From JBFXAM01 sp050184295 (lineage in GTDB: Bacteria; Planctomycetota; Phycisphaerae; UBA1845; Fen-1342), in the NCBI GenBank assembly GCA_050184295.1, contig JBFXAM010000098.1, forward strand, positions 1-16,426: a stretch of 16,426 nt of DNA, in the 5' to 3' direction. Position 1 is the stretch's first letter. Every line of letters begins with the position of its first letter. Under the pieces are notes generated by a model that saw only the letters and a list, made by a program, of their open reading frames with translations, did no database searches and was not told where the DNA came from. Positions 6,052-13,832 of the stretch are shown here, piece after piece. Made by a program: the position numbers and the translations under genes.

Positions 6052-6747
6052 CTATGCGCGAGAGGCGTCGTGCAGTAACTGGAACTTGGCGTACGCCTGA
6101 TGCTGTTTCGAGTGGGGTCTACCGGATCTTGGCTTTCGGCGCAGGTCAAATTCGCCCGATACTGGGTCAAACGTCGCGATACCGATTCCCCAACGCCGAA
6201 GAGCGACCTTGTACTTCCGGTAGGTTCCTAGCTGCGATGGAGGGACAACGATTAAAACCCGCTGCGCGAATGCTCGGCACTGTTGAGCTTGGAAAATTGC
6301 GCGGCGCGGGCGATCGAGCTTTAGCTCAATGGCTATGACTTCAACCGTTTGCAGGGAACTCGATGGATTGGCAACGTAGGTTCCGCTCCCGGTGCATTTG
6401 ACGTACCTATGCCGCACGAGTTCGCTCAAGGCCTGCTGGACGCTGCGAAGGGACAGGCCGCTGTGTTCGCACAGGTACGCCGAGGTACGTCCGGCACCTT
6501 CGTGGAGCAATGAGAGCACGATCGACCCTGCGAGCTTCAGGCTAACCGTACTGCCTTTCAGGAAGCGATGTTTGGGCCCCATCAGCGCGACAAAGTCGGG
6601 GCGACCTTGCTGACAAGAAACTTCTCGGAACAGCTTGGAGACGCGGCCCACGCCCGGAAGACCCCGTTTGCCCAAGACGAATCGCTCGAACGCATCGGCC
6701 ATCTCGCACTCGGTGTAGTCAAAACGCGAGCTTGGCTCGGCTCTCAT
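6052..6747 (-). CDS. Predicted PD-(D/E)XK-like protein with inserted winged helix-turn-helix
   Basis: 231 residues from ATG 6747, which has GAG 6 bases upstream and lies just after the previous stop; an alternative ATG at 6783 overlaps the upstream gene by 29 bases. Residues 36-55 (SKLFREVSCQQGRPDFVAL) and 135-156 (VEVIAIELKL...QAQQ) together give E42...D51...E141-x-K143...Q153. This is the order of catalytic residues of a PD-(D/E)XK nuclease fold. Between them, residues about 70-127 form a winged helix-turn-helix (SAYLCEHSGLSLRSVQQALS then YVKCTGSGTYV). The fold call is by motif only. It is the last gene of the three-gene kinase operon. It may cut or bind DNA; alternatively the nuclease fold is inactive and the protein is a regulator. 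Confidence 0.7.
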   Translation of the reverse strand: MRAEPSSRFDYTECEMADAFERFVLGKRGLPGVGRVSKLFREVSCQQGRPDFVALMGPKHRFLKGSTVSLKLAGSIVLSLLHEGAGRTSAYLCEHSGLSLRSVQQALSELVRHRYVKCTGSGTYVANPSSSLQTVEVIAIELKLDRPRRAIFQAQQCRAFAQRVLIVVPPSQLGTYRKYKVALRRWGIGIATFDPVSGEFDLRRKPRSGRPHSKQHQAYAKFQLLHDASRA

Positions 6748-6754
6748 TCTCAAC

Positions 6755-7954
6755 TCATACCTCGGCGTTTCTTCGGAAGGCATCTATCGCGTTTCGCCAC
6801 TCCGTTAGATGACCCGGCCCAGTTGCGGGTTCGAAATTCACGCCACGTTGCGCGAGTCGGTCGTATAGCGATTCCGCCCCATCAATTAATTCTATGGCAG
6901 CGTCGAGCCGCGCGGCCGCGCGCCCTGTCGAAACAGTCTCGATGACGCGGTTCAATGCTCCCCAGTGCGCCAAACACGATATCTGGTCAGTCCAGCGGGC
7001 GACGCCGGCAGCCGGCCCGTTGCGAAGGATCGCGTCGTGCGCCGTTTCGGTCAGGACATTCCCGATACGTCCGGCCCGGAAGATATCCTCAAGCTCGGGC
7101 TGGATCAGTGGCGAGGAAAGCATAGGCGCGGACGAGTATCGTTTACGCGGCCGCCTTCCTCCGGCAGCAGGCTCGAATCTCGCCATACTGAATTGACGCA
7201 GCGATTGATGCCAACCGCTCGCCGTCCCTGTTGCCCCCGCCGCGTGAAGAAAAGCGCCAATCCAATCAGAGTACCCGACGAACACCTCATAATCGTTAAG
7301 CCGCGATAGGACGTGAACGAGATACAGGAGGTTCTCCATTGAACCAGGTTCCATCGCGGGCTCGTACGACGAACTATTGCGATGAATCAGCAAGTAAAAC
7401 CCATGCGCGTCTAGCGATGAAATGGCGTCAAGGAACTCTGCCAGACCAGTCGCGTTTCGCAGTGCCACCTCTGAGGTGACAATCGACACGAGCAGCGGCG
7501 GTGGATCGTCGAGCGAGCCGTGGTATTCCACTGCGCCTTCCGCCATGTTCAGCGCGATCTGGCTCCATAGATCCCGAAAATCATCAAACAGAATGTTTGG
7601 AGACACAAGGTAGTTAACGCCTTCGAGTGCTTCGCGCTGATAGTCCAAGCACGCCTTGACATATCGCGCCACTTGTCTCGGGCTGAACTGGATCCTGCTC
7701 AATCCGGCGTGGTCAGCATAGTAGTCGTACTCGGGCAGCCGACCGTCGCGCGGCACATTGAGCGTCGTCACATAGAATTGAGGATCCATCATCAACACGG
7801 CGTCAGCGTGTTCCTCGCGAAACTTGCGCACGCACTCTTCCAATCGGTCGCGCGCTGCATCTTTCGGGCTTAGGATGGCCCCATTGATCGACCCTTCCTC
7901 AAGACCCCGGTCCACCTTTTCGCCGGGGCCATACCCGACTTGGGCGAGCAGCAT
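6755..7954 (-). CDS. Unrecognised 399-residue soluble protein, possibly TIM-barrel-like
   Basis: The start at ATG 7954 lies 2 bases after the kinase stop, so translation is probably coupled. No signal peptide or membrane helix is visible. Alternating hydrophobic strands and helices suggest an alpha/beta barrel: AVLMMDPQFYVTTL, GVNYLVSPNILFDD, PPLLVSIVTSEVAL, AHGFYLLIHRNSS and EVFVGYSDWIGAF. A glycine/basic segment follows (GTASGWHQSLRQF, later GGRRPRKRYSSAPML), which could bind a nucleic acid or phosphate. The layout faintly recalls tRNA-guanine transglycosylase-like barrels, including the RY(Y/S)S motif, but zinc ligands are not evident. I cannot assign a function. Being sandwiched between a kinase and a nuclease-like protein suggests the three work together. 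Confidence 0.7.
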   Translation of the reverse strand: MLLAQVGYGPGEKVDRGLEEGSINGAILSPKDAARDRLEECVRKFREEHADAVLMMDPQFYVTTLNVPRDGRLPEYDYYADHAGLSRIQFSPRQVARYVKACLDYQREALEGVNYLVSPNILFDDFRDLWSQIALNMAEGAVEYHGSLDDPPPLLVSIVTSEVALRNATGLAEFLDAISSLDAHGFYLLIHRNSSSYEPAMEPGSMENLLYLVHVLSRLNDYEVFVGYSDWIGAFLHAAGATGTASGWHQSLRQFSMARFEPAAGGRRPRKRYSSAPMLSSPLIQPELEDIFRAGRIGNVLTETAHDAILRNGPAAGVARWTDQISCLAHWGALNRVIETVSTGRAAARLDAAIELIDGAESLYDRLAQRGVNFEPATGPGHLTEWRNAIDAFRRNAEV

Positions 7955-7956
7955 GC

Positions 7957-8880
7957 TCAGCTTCCTCCCGGCTGAAGTGCATTTGACAGTGCGTCCCGCA
8001 GCATTGAGATACGCCGGTAGCGGAGCGCGGGCCGTTTCGCGAGCAAACGCAGAATGATCTCGCTCAGCGGCTCCGGGATTCCGGGCTGAAGCACGTGTGG
8101 CGCGGCCGGCTGGCGATTCTTGATGTTGTTCAACACCTCCCAGCTATTCTGAGCGTTGGCAACGAACGGATGAACGCCCGTCGCCAACTGGTACATGGTC
8201 ACACCGAGAGAGAATAGATCGGATCGAAAGTCAAGGACTTGCCGACGATTGGAAAAGTCCATTTGCTCCGGAGAGAAATAGATTAGCGTGCCTACGGGAC
8301 TCATCGACCAAGACTCGTCATTGAGGTCGAATACCAAGCCCATATCAAGCACTACGAAGCTTCCGTCCGCCGTGCGCCGCATGATGTTCTGCGGCTTGAT
8401 ATCGCGATGGATCTTCCTATGCGTCCACAAGGCGTCTATCGCCTCAGCCACGTGCAGGCCCAGCTTTACCAACTCCTCGCTCGTCAGACCGGATTGGTTG
8501 GGCTTGATGAGGTTCTTGATCGGTGCGCCATCGATGAACTCCTCGCTAAAGCAAAGCAGGTCTTCAGTGCCAATCTTCACCGTGAGCAGCTCAATCGGCC
8601 CGATCTTGACGAGATGTGGCGTATCGCACTGCTTCAACGTCGCGACTTCCCGGCGCGCGCGAGCTGTCACATCATCCAGCGACACGGCCTGCACGCTGGC
8701 ATCCGGGTCCGGGGTGGCAAGGGGCCGTGGATTTGGCCGCAGGAATTTGAGGACGTACGGGCGACCTCCGATTTTGCAGGCGAATACAACTTTTTGACCG
8801 CCTCGGTCCAGAAACCGAACTTCGTCGGCTTCTGGCACGGCCTGCTTGACCTCGACATCTGTGAGTCTCGGAAAGGCCAT
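7957..8880 (-). CDS. Soluble Hanks-type serine/threonine protein kinase
   Basis: 307 residues from ATG 8880 (MAFPRL). The frame is open further upstream, but that stretch overlaps the 21-bp tandem repeats, so I reject the longer start. Kinase landmarks are complete: nucleotide loop near RGGQKVVFAC, K45 in YVLKFL, the alphaC glutamate E78, the catalytic loop HRDIKPQN (H158-D160, N165), the metal site D179 as DMG in place of DFG, and the activation-segment end GTLIYFSPEQ. There is no membrane helix and no PASTA, propeller or other sensor domain, unlike most planctomycete kinases, so it is cytoplasmic and minimal. It is the first gene of an operon with the 399-residue protein and the nuclease-like protein, which are candidate substrates. 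Confidence 0.9.
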   Translation of the reverse strand: MAFPRLTDVEVKQAVPEADEVRFLDRGGQKVVFACKIGGRPYVLKFLRPNPRPLATPDPDASVQAVSLDDVTARARREVATLKQCDTPHLVKIGPIELLTVKIGTEDLLCFSEEFIDGAPIKNLIKPNQSGLTSEELVKLGLHVAEAIDALWTHRKIHRDIKPQNIMRRTADGSFVVLDMGLVFDLNDESWSMSPVGTLIYFSPEQMDFSNRRQVLDFRSDLFSLGVTMYQLATGVHPFVANAQNSWEVLNNIKNRQPAAPHVLQPGIPEPLSEIILRLLAKRPALRYRRISMLRDALSNALQPGGS

Positions 8881-8959
8881 TGCGGCATTCTCGGTAGTAG
8901 GACGGCGGGCCGCAAGGGGGCAACCGCAGCCAGACATCCACAGGACGCCATGGTCCTGA

Positions 8960-9148
8960 GCGGCGCGGACGGTTCTTGCAGCGGCCCAGCCAACCCGCTC
9001 CGCGCCGCAGCCCACTTTCGCGCCGACGCTGCCCATTCTCGTCACAGCGCAGCCCGTTCGCGCGGCGGCGCTGGCCTGCGGCGCGGCATTTCTGCCCAGT
9101 GGCGCGACGCTTATGGCCAGAAATGTCGCGATTTTTCAGGCTCAAACG
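8960..9148. repeat. Degenerate 21-bp tandem repeat array
   Basis: About nine imperfect units of 21 bp run from 8960 to 9148, with unit starts at 8960, 8981, 9002, 9023, 9044, 9065, 9086, 9107 and 9128. The rough consensus is GCGGCGCTGCCCATTCGCGCG. The period is a multiple of three, so all minus-strand frames show a seven-residue periodicity (for example ATGQKCR, AAGQRRR, ANGLRCD, ENGQRRR). This explains the long shadow ORFs here. The array ends about 80 bp upstream of the kinase start. It may be a minisatellite or the degraded end of a heptad-repeat gene. Confidence 0.6.
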
Positions 9149-9304
9149 CCGCTGCGGGCCGTCGGCCGTGATTTTCTCGGACCTTCCTCTTTGGTGCGGT
9201 GGATCGAGGCGGGACGGGTGGGAACGGGCGCAGATTTCGCCGTGGTGCGCGGGATTCGCTGCGGGTCGGGCGCGGGAATGGCCGATCGTGGAGGCGGATG
9301 ATGC

Positions 9305-9355
9305 GCGGGCAGGATGCCCGTACCACCGGATCGCGGGCAGGATGCCCGCACCACC
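9305..9355. repeat. Two direct copies of a GC-rich hairpin repeat
   Basis: GCGGGCAGGATGCCCG plus (T/C)ACCACC occurs at 9305-9327 and 9333-9355, identical at 22 of 23 positions. Each copy can fold, as GCGGGCA and TGCCCGC flank GGA (7-bp stem in copy 2, 6 in copy 1). I recall such elements as dispersed repeats in planctomycete genomes; that is memory, not a search result. Confidence 0.65.
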
Positions 9356-9376
9356 CAACGCCGAAAGAAGTCGAGC

Positions 9377-9562
9377 ATGAGCTATCCCACTTCGCCCCGG
9401 GCCGCGTTTCTCGAATGGTGTCAGGCACATACGAGCGTGTTTTCGGCGAGTACGACGGAGATCGGGCTGACGACGGCGTAGGCGATGGCGACGGCGACGG
9501 CGTAGGCGACGGCCTTTAGCGCTCCGACCACCGCCGCCGCCAGCCAGCGCTTCGCCCGGTAG
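9377..9562 (+). pseudogene. 5' remnant of a Thr/Ala-rich repeat-family gene with in-frame TAG codons
   Basis: From ATG 9377 the frame reads MSYPTSPRAAFLEWCQAH, then TSVFSASTTEIGLTTA, then TAG (9479), AMATATA, TAG (9503), then ATAFSAPTTAASQRFAR and a third TAG (9560). The first two TAGs sit where CAG would give the LTTAQA / TAQATAF motif. I associate that pattern with a planctomycete family of roughly 200-250 residues. Downstream, the frame runs into a REP-like repeat at 9553. I read this as a truncated, nonsense-mutated gene, cut off by the RAYT/REP insertion. The family match is from memory. Confidence 0.45.
9472..9519 (+). repeat. 24-bp tandem duplication in the pseudogene
   Basis: Two adjacent 24-bp units share GACGGCGTAGGCGA at their start (9472 and 9496) and then diverge. 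The duplication copies the nonsense codon, so the two TAGs at 9479 and 9503 probably derive from one CAG-to-TAG change. Confidence 0.55.
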
Positions 9563-9651
9563 GGCGCGCGAGCGTTGCCAGGGGCTTCGAGCCCCTGGAA
9601 AGCGATCCGCCCACCCCTTTTCTCTTTTCTTTCCGCCCGGAGGGCGGACGA
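9553..9651 (-). repeat. Left REP/BIME-like block flanking the RAYT
   Basis: Read on the minus strand this block holds, in order, CGTCCGCCCTCCGGGCGGAA, AAGAAAAGAGA, a hairpin CCAGGGGCT/AGCCCCTGG (9578-9598), GGCAACG and GCGCGCCCTACCGGGCG. The same order of elements appears on the plus strand at 10240-10327, so the transposase gene is framed by inverted blocks of about 90-100 bp. The stretch 9652-9777 repeats parts of the same theme: a CGTCCGCCC copy at 9673, a hairpin CCAGGCGTT/AACGCCTGG at 9714-9733, and the core copy listed next. Confidence 0.6.
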
Positions 9652-9731
9652 AGCTTATCGATATCGTCTCTCGTCCGCCCTGGGGGCGGAAAAAAGATGG
9701 GGCCCCTCGGAGACCAGGCGTTGAAACGCCT

Positions 9732-9757
9732 GGCTACGTTCGCGCGCCCTCCGGGCG
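9732..9757 (+). repeat. REP core copy B
   Basis: GGCTACGTTCGC followed by GCGCCCTCCGGGCG is a 26-bp copy of the REP core seen at 10302-10327 and 16299-16324. It lies 20 bp outside the transposase stop codon and follows the 9714-9733 hairpin, the usual REP neighbour here. Confidence 0.6.
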
Positions 9758-9777
9758 ATGAGATGGGCGGACGAAGC

Positions 9778-10230
9778 TCATTTGAAGACCTCATCCTCGT
9801 CAAACTCAATCCCGTGCCGACGCAACAGCTCTAGAAACTCGGTCTTGAAGTCCATGCGCTGGTGGTGCTCCTTCTGTCGCGCGACGTAGGCTTCCACCTC
9901 CGGCACGTTCGACCTGCTAACCGTGAAGCCACCGTAGCCTTCTTGCCAGGAGAAATGGCCGCGCTGCGGCCACGTTTCGTTGATCCATTTCGAGGAGCGG
10001 CCCTTGATCTGCTGGAGCATCTCCGAGTGAGAGAGGTCGGCCAGGTATCGAATGAGCAGGTGGACGTGATCGGGCATGCCATTGATCGAGAGCAGGCCGC
10101 AGCGCAGATCGCGCAGGATGCCGCCCATGAAAGGACATAGGCGTTCTTCCAGGTCCGGCGAGATTAACATCGCGCGGTCCTTGGTGCTGAAAACGGTGTG
10201 ATAGAAGTTCTGAGTGTAGGCGCTCGGCAT
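9778..10230 (-). CDS. rayT: REP-associated tyrosine transposase (RAYT, IS200-like Y1 transposase)
   Basis: 150 residues from ATG 10230, with GGAGG 5 bases upstream. It is a single-domain HUH Y1 transposase: H55-V-H57 in MPDHVHLLI is the metal-binding HUH motif, WQEGYGGFTVS precedes the catalytic helix, and Y115 in EAYVARQKEHH is the expected nucleophilic tyrosine followed by the typical RQxEHH. Length matches RAYT and IS200 enzymes. It nicks and transfers single-stranded DNA at hairpin ends. The gene is flanked by inverted REP-like blocks rather than by a classic IS end pair, so domestication as a RAYT that spreads REPs is likelier than an autonomous IS. The motifs look intact, so the protein may be active. 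Confidence 0.9.
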   Translation of the reverse strand: MPSAYTQNFYHTVFSTKDRAMLISPDLEERLCPFMGGILRDLRCGLLSINGMPDHVHLLIRYLADLSHSEMLQQIKGRSSKWINETWPQRGHFSWQEGYGGFTVSRSNVPEVEAYVARQKEHHQRMDFKTEFLELLRRHGIEFDEDEVFK

Positions 10231-10239
10231 CGCGACCTC

Positions 10240-10327
10240 CGTCCGCCCTCCGCGCGAAAGAAAAGAGAGAGGACATGGCGCACCAGGGACTGGAAGTCAC
10301 TGGCAACCATCGTGCGCCCTCCGGGCG
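10240..10327 (+). repeat. Right REP/BIME-like block flanking the RAYT
   Basis: CGTCCGCCCTCCGCGCG, AAGAAAAGAGAG, an imperfect hairpin CCAGGGACT/AGTCACTGG, then GGCAACC and GTGCGCCCTCCGGGCG. It matches 9553-9651 read on the opposite strand, element by element. It starts 10 bp upstream of the transposase start codon and covers the likely promoter region. Confidence 0.6.
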
Positions 10328-10407
10328 AAAACAGGAAGTCCTCCTTCAGGCCGCCGCGGATGCCTTCGGCACGCTGCGATCCAGCGCGGGCGACAGCGAG
10401 CGCCTGG

Positions 10408-10429
10408 GCCGGCGCGGCATGACGCCGGC
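10408..10429. terminator. Possible terminator hairpin after the ars operon
   Basis: GCCGGCG (10408-10414) and CGCCGGC (10423-10429) form a 7-bp stem directly beyond the acr3 stop on the minus strand. There is no T tract, so it may only stabilise the transcript 3' end. The remainder of 10328-10430 shows nothing I can name. Confidence 0.3.
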
Positions 10430-10430
10430 G

Positions 10431-11570
<1,140 letters not shown>

Positions 11571-11582
11571 ACGCCTCGCACC

Positions 11583-12260
11583 TCACGTAAACAGGAGAAA
11601 CACGCCCACGAGCAGGATCAGAACGCCCGCCAGGCGGCGCAATATGTCAGACGCGCGCGTCCAGCCGCGCGAGTCGGCGAGGCGCTGCACCAGGCCCATC
11701 GACGTTCCGCCGACGAGCACGAGTCCGCAATGTCCCAGACTGTACGCGACCAGCAGCAGCGCTCCAAAGGCCGCGCCGCTCAGTGGAACAACGGCCAGCA
11801 GCGCGAGCAGCACGGGCCCCGCGCAGGGGAGTGAGACGAGACCGAACAGCAACCCCAGCAGCAGCGCGCCGACAAAGCCCTTCTGTCTGGGCTGCACGCC
11901 CGCCGGCGCTGGAATCCGAAACTGTAACAGACCGATCAGATGCAGCCCCATCAACAGGCACACCGCGGCCGCGACGTAGGTCCACCAGCTCGCCTTGAGC
12001 GCCGAACTGGCCGCCCACGTCGCCAGGAACAGGACCGCGAACATCATCGTCAAGCCGATGCTGAACGTCAGCGACAGCAGAAACGACCGTCCGACGCCGC
12101 GCGACTCCTGTCCGGCGACGTAGCCGACCATGAGCGGCACCATCGCGAGCACGCAGGGATTCGCGGCGGTGAGCAATCCGCCGACGAACGCCGCCGCGGG
12201 TGCGAGCCAGGGGTTGCTCTGGACGACTTGAGCCAGGTTTTCGCTGAGCTGTTCGAGCAT
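11583..12260 (-). CDS. CcdA/DsbD-like membrane protein, ArsG-type
   Basis: 225 residues from ATG 12260, which overlaps the thioredoxin stop as TGATG. About six hydrophobic helices are seen. The two family cysteines lie in TAANPCVLAMVPL and SLPCAGPVLLALL, as in CcdA and the DsbD core, which pass electrons from cytoplasmic thioredoxin across the membrane. In ars operons this group has been named ArsG and linked to handling of aromatic (amino)arsenicals; I state that from memory. Neighbouring genes for thioredoxin and ArsF fit either an ArsG role or delivery of reducing power to periplasmic thiols. The in-frame extension upstream to 12413 overlaps the thioredoxin gene and is rejected. Confidence 0.82.
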   Translation of the reverse strand: MLEQLSENLAQVVQSNPWLAPAAAFVGGLLTAANPCVLAMVPLMVGYVAGQESRGVGRSFLLSLTFSIGLTMMFAVLFLATWAASSALKASWWTYVAAAVCLLMGLHLIGLLQFRIPAPAGVQPRQKGFVGALLLGLLFGLVSLPCAGPVLLALLAVVPLSGAAFGALLLVAYSLGHCGLVLVGGTSMGLVQRLADSRGWTRASDILRRLAGVLILLVGVFLLFT

Positions 12261-12688
12261 CAGCCGGCCCCCAGTTCCTTGAGCCTGGCCACAATCTCCT
12301 GCCGCGAGAGGAACCCCTCGTGCCGCCAGACCTCCTTGCCGTCGCGGTCGAAGAAAATCTGCGTCGGGATGATGCGCACGCCATAGGGTTCGCCGGCACT
12401 CGGGTTCTTCCACACGTCGATGAACTCAATCGTGGCTTTGCCGACGTACTCGGTCTTCAGCTCGACGAGAATTGGCGCCATCTGCTTGCAGGGGATGCAC
12501 TTGTCGGCGCCGAGGTCGACCATGCGCGGTAGACGCGCGGGTGCGGACGGGGTCGCCTCGCTCGCGATTGGCGTACTGTCGTCGCCGGCGACTGGCGTCG
12601 CGCGGTTGTTTCGCAGCACCGCAATGACCACAACGACCGCGACGACGACGAGCACGACGATCGCGTTTTTCAACCCGCTCTGTGGCAT
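12260..12688 (-). CDS. Membrane-anchored thioredoxin
   Basis: 142 residues from ATG 12688, chosen because AGGAG lies 8 bases upstream. A single hydrophobic helix near residues 6-24 (NAIVVLVVVAVVVVIAVL) would anchor it, leaving the thioredoxin domain probably outside the cytoplasm after a Ser/Thr/Pro/Ala linker. The active site is CIPC (in DKCIPCKQMAP) rather than CGPC, and the cis-proline region is VRIIPTQIFF. It lies between DUF4405-ArsF and the CcdA-like gene, whose product could keep it reduced. It may supply electrons to ArsF or correspond to the thioredoxin-like ArsE partner; this pairing is inferred from position. Confidence 0.88.
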   Translation of the reverse strand: MPQSGLKNAIVVLVVVAVVVVIAVLRNNRATPVAGDDSTPIASEATPSAPARLPRMVDLGADKCIPCKQMAPILVELKTEYVGKATIEFIDVWKNPSAGEPYGVRIIPTQIFFDRDGKEVWRHEGFLSRQEIVARLKELGAG

Positions 12689-12726
12689 GACCGAAACTCC
12701 TGCGGCCCGTTTCGGGCCTGCGCGCT

Positions 12727-13566
12727 TCATCCGCCGCCGAAGTCCGTCAGCTCGCGCCGGACGTAGTCGGCGAACGCCGATTCGTTCTCCACCAGGTCCC
12801 AGACCCCGGCGAGGTTCTTCCAGCGCACGCATTGGCCCTGCGCGAACTCGGTCAGCACCAGCGCTTGCGCTTGAAGCTCGAAGTCGCTTTCGAAGTGCTC
12901 GCTGCCGGGTTCCTCAATATTGATTGCTTGCCAGACGATTCGGCGGGCCGCGAGTCCCTCCGCGAAATGCTCCAGCACGGCGGCGCGCGCGAGCGCTTCG
13001 ATCATGAGGCAAGTGTGGCAGCGCTGCGTGCGGTGAAAGTAGTAGACGCGGATGCCGTCGCCGGCGACCGCCTCGGCCGTTGCCAGATTTCCAGCGGTTT
13101 GCGGCGCATCGTCGGCCAGGGCCGGCGACGTCATCAGTGCGGCGCGCTGCCCCCGTCGCTGCTGGCGACCGCCTTCGCTGTCACGATCGATGACGTTGCG
13201 CTCGGCAGCCCAAAGGAAGCCTCCGAGCACTCCTGCGACGAGGATCAGCAAGCCGGCGCCGGCGAGATTGCGGCGAACCGCGGACTTCCCGCGTGGACTC
13301 GCGTCGCGACGAGGCAACCAGCCCAGGACGACGCTACAAACCCACCCCCAGTGCAGCGCCACGTGAACGAGCAGCAGGGCGCCGAGCGTGAGCGCCAGCC
13401 AGAAATGCACGTCGCCCCAGTCGTGCCGCGTGTATTCCCAGAGCGACCGCCGCTCGCCGCTTCCCGGCGGGAGCACAAAGCGGATCAGCAGGCCCGTACC
13501 GACCATCGCCAACATGACGAGGAGGGTCATGGCATCGATCACGAAGTTCAGCGTGCTGCGTTTCAT
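12727..13566 (-). CDS. arsF: DUF4405 membrane domain fused to an ArsF-family domain
   Basis: 279 residues from ATG 13566 (MKRSTLNF), 17 bp after the preceding stop; the longer open frame upstream overlaps another gene. The N-terminal third has about three helices (FVIDAMTLLVMLAMVGTGLL, then VHFWLALTLGALLLVHVALH, and AGAGLLILVAGVLGGFLWAA) with histidines typical of DUF4405, a putative cytochrome b-like or flavin-linked membrane module. After a basic linker comes a soluble domain, residues about 170-275, with GIRVYYFHRTQRCHTCLMIEA containing CxxC, then INIEEPGSEHFESDFELQAQ and RWKNL. This matches the ArsF family, annotated as a nitrophenylarsenical nitroreductase subunit. A fusion of the two is notable because ArsF is normally stand-alone. 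Electron transfer from the membrane domain to ArsF is a reasonable inference. Confidence 0.8.
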   Translation of the reverse strand: MKRSTLNFVIDAMTLLVMLAMVGTGLLIRFVLPPGSGERRSLWEYTRHDWGDVHFWLALTLGALLLVHVALHWGWVCSVVLGWLPRRDASPRGKSAVRRNLAGAGLLILVAGVLGGFLWAAERNVIDRDSEGGRQQRRGQRAALMTSPALADDAPQTAGNLATAEAVAGDGIRVYYFHRTQRCHTCLMIEALARAAVLEHFAEGLAARRIVWQAINIEEPGSEHFESDFELQAQALVLTEFAQGQCVRWKNLAGVWDLVENESAFADYVRRELTDFGGG

Positions 13567-13583
13567 GGTTGGCAGCCCCGCGA

Positions 13584-13832
13584 TCACGCGTTCGACACCA
13601 TGTGGCCGAAGAGGCGCATCACCTCCGCCTCGGCCGGCACCTTCCCGGCCACGAGCACTTTCCCGTCGACGGCCAGCGCCGGCGTGAACATGACGCCGCG
13701 CTTGGCGAACTCCCGGATGTCGTTGACGTGCTCCAGCTCGTACGCGAGGCCGAGCTTGTCCGCCGCGGTTCTGGCCGTCTGCTCCAGCAGATTGCATTTG
13801 GCACAGCCGGTTCCGAGGATTTCGATCTTCAT
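13584..13832 (-). CDS. Small thioredoxin-fold redox-active disulfide protein
   Basis: 82 residues, starting at ATG 13832 and overlapping the permease stop as ATGA. The N-terminus MKIEILGTGCAKCNLLEQ carries a CAKC redox pair, and GVMFTPALAVDGKVLVAGKV has the cis-proline region; this is the TIGR00412-type redox-active disulfide protein, cytoplasmic and minimal. Members commonly accompany ArsP-type permeases. It probably carries or reduces a thiol-bound arsenical for the permease, although the direct substrate is unproven. Confidence 0.88.
   Translation of the reverse strand: MKIEILGTGCAKCNLLEQTARTAADKLGLAYELEHVNDIREFAKRGVMFTPALAVDGKVLVAGKVPAEAEVMRLFGHMVSNA

Noticed and set aside
8939..9148. 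CRISPR array
   Set aside because: The 21-bp units are contiguous and degenerate with no unique spacers, and no cas genes are present.
8672..9430. 252-codon minus-strand ORF
   Set aside because: It arises from the 21-bp tandem array and hairpin repeats and overlaps the kinase N-terminus in another frame.
9377..9562. TAG recoded as glutamine (amber suppression or alternative code)
   Set aside because: Confident or well-supported genes in the window (802-2250, 3291-3995, 5437-6030) end at TAG, so TAG is a normal stop here; decay plus duplication is simpler.
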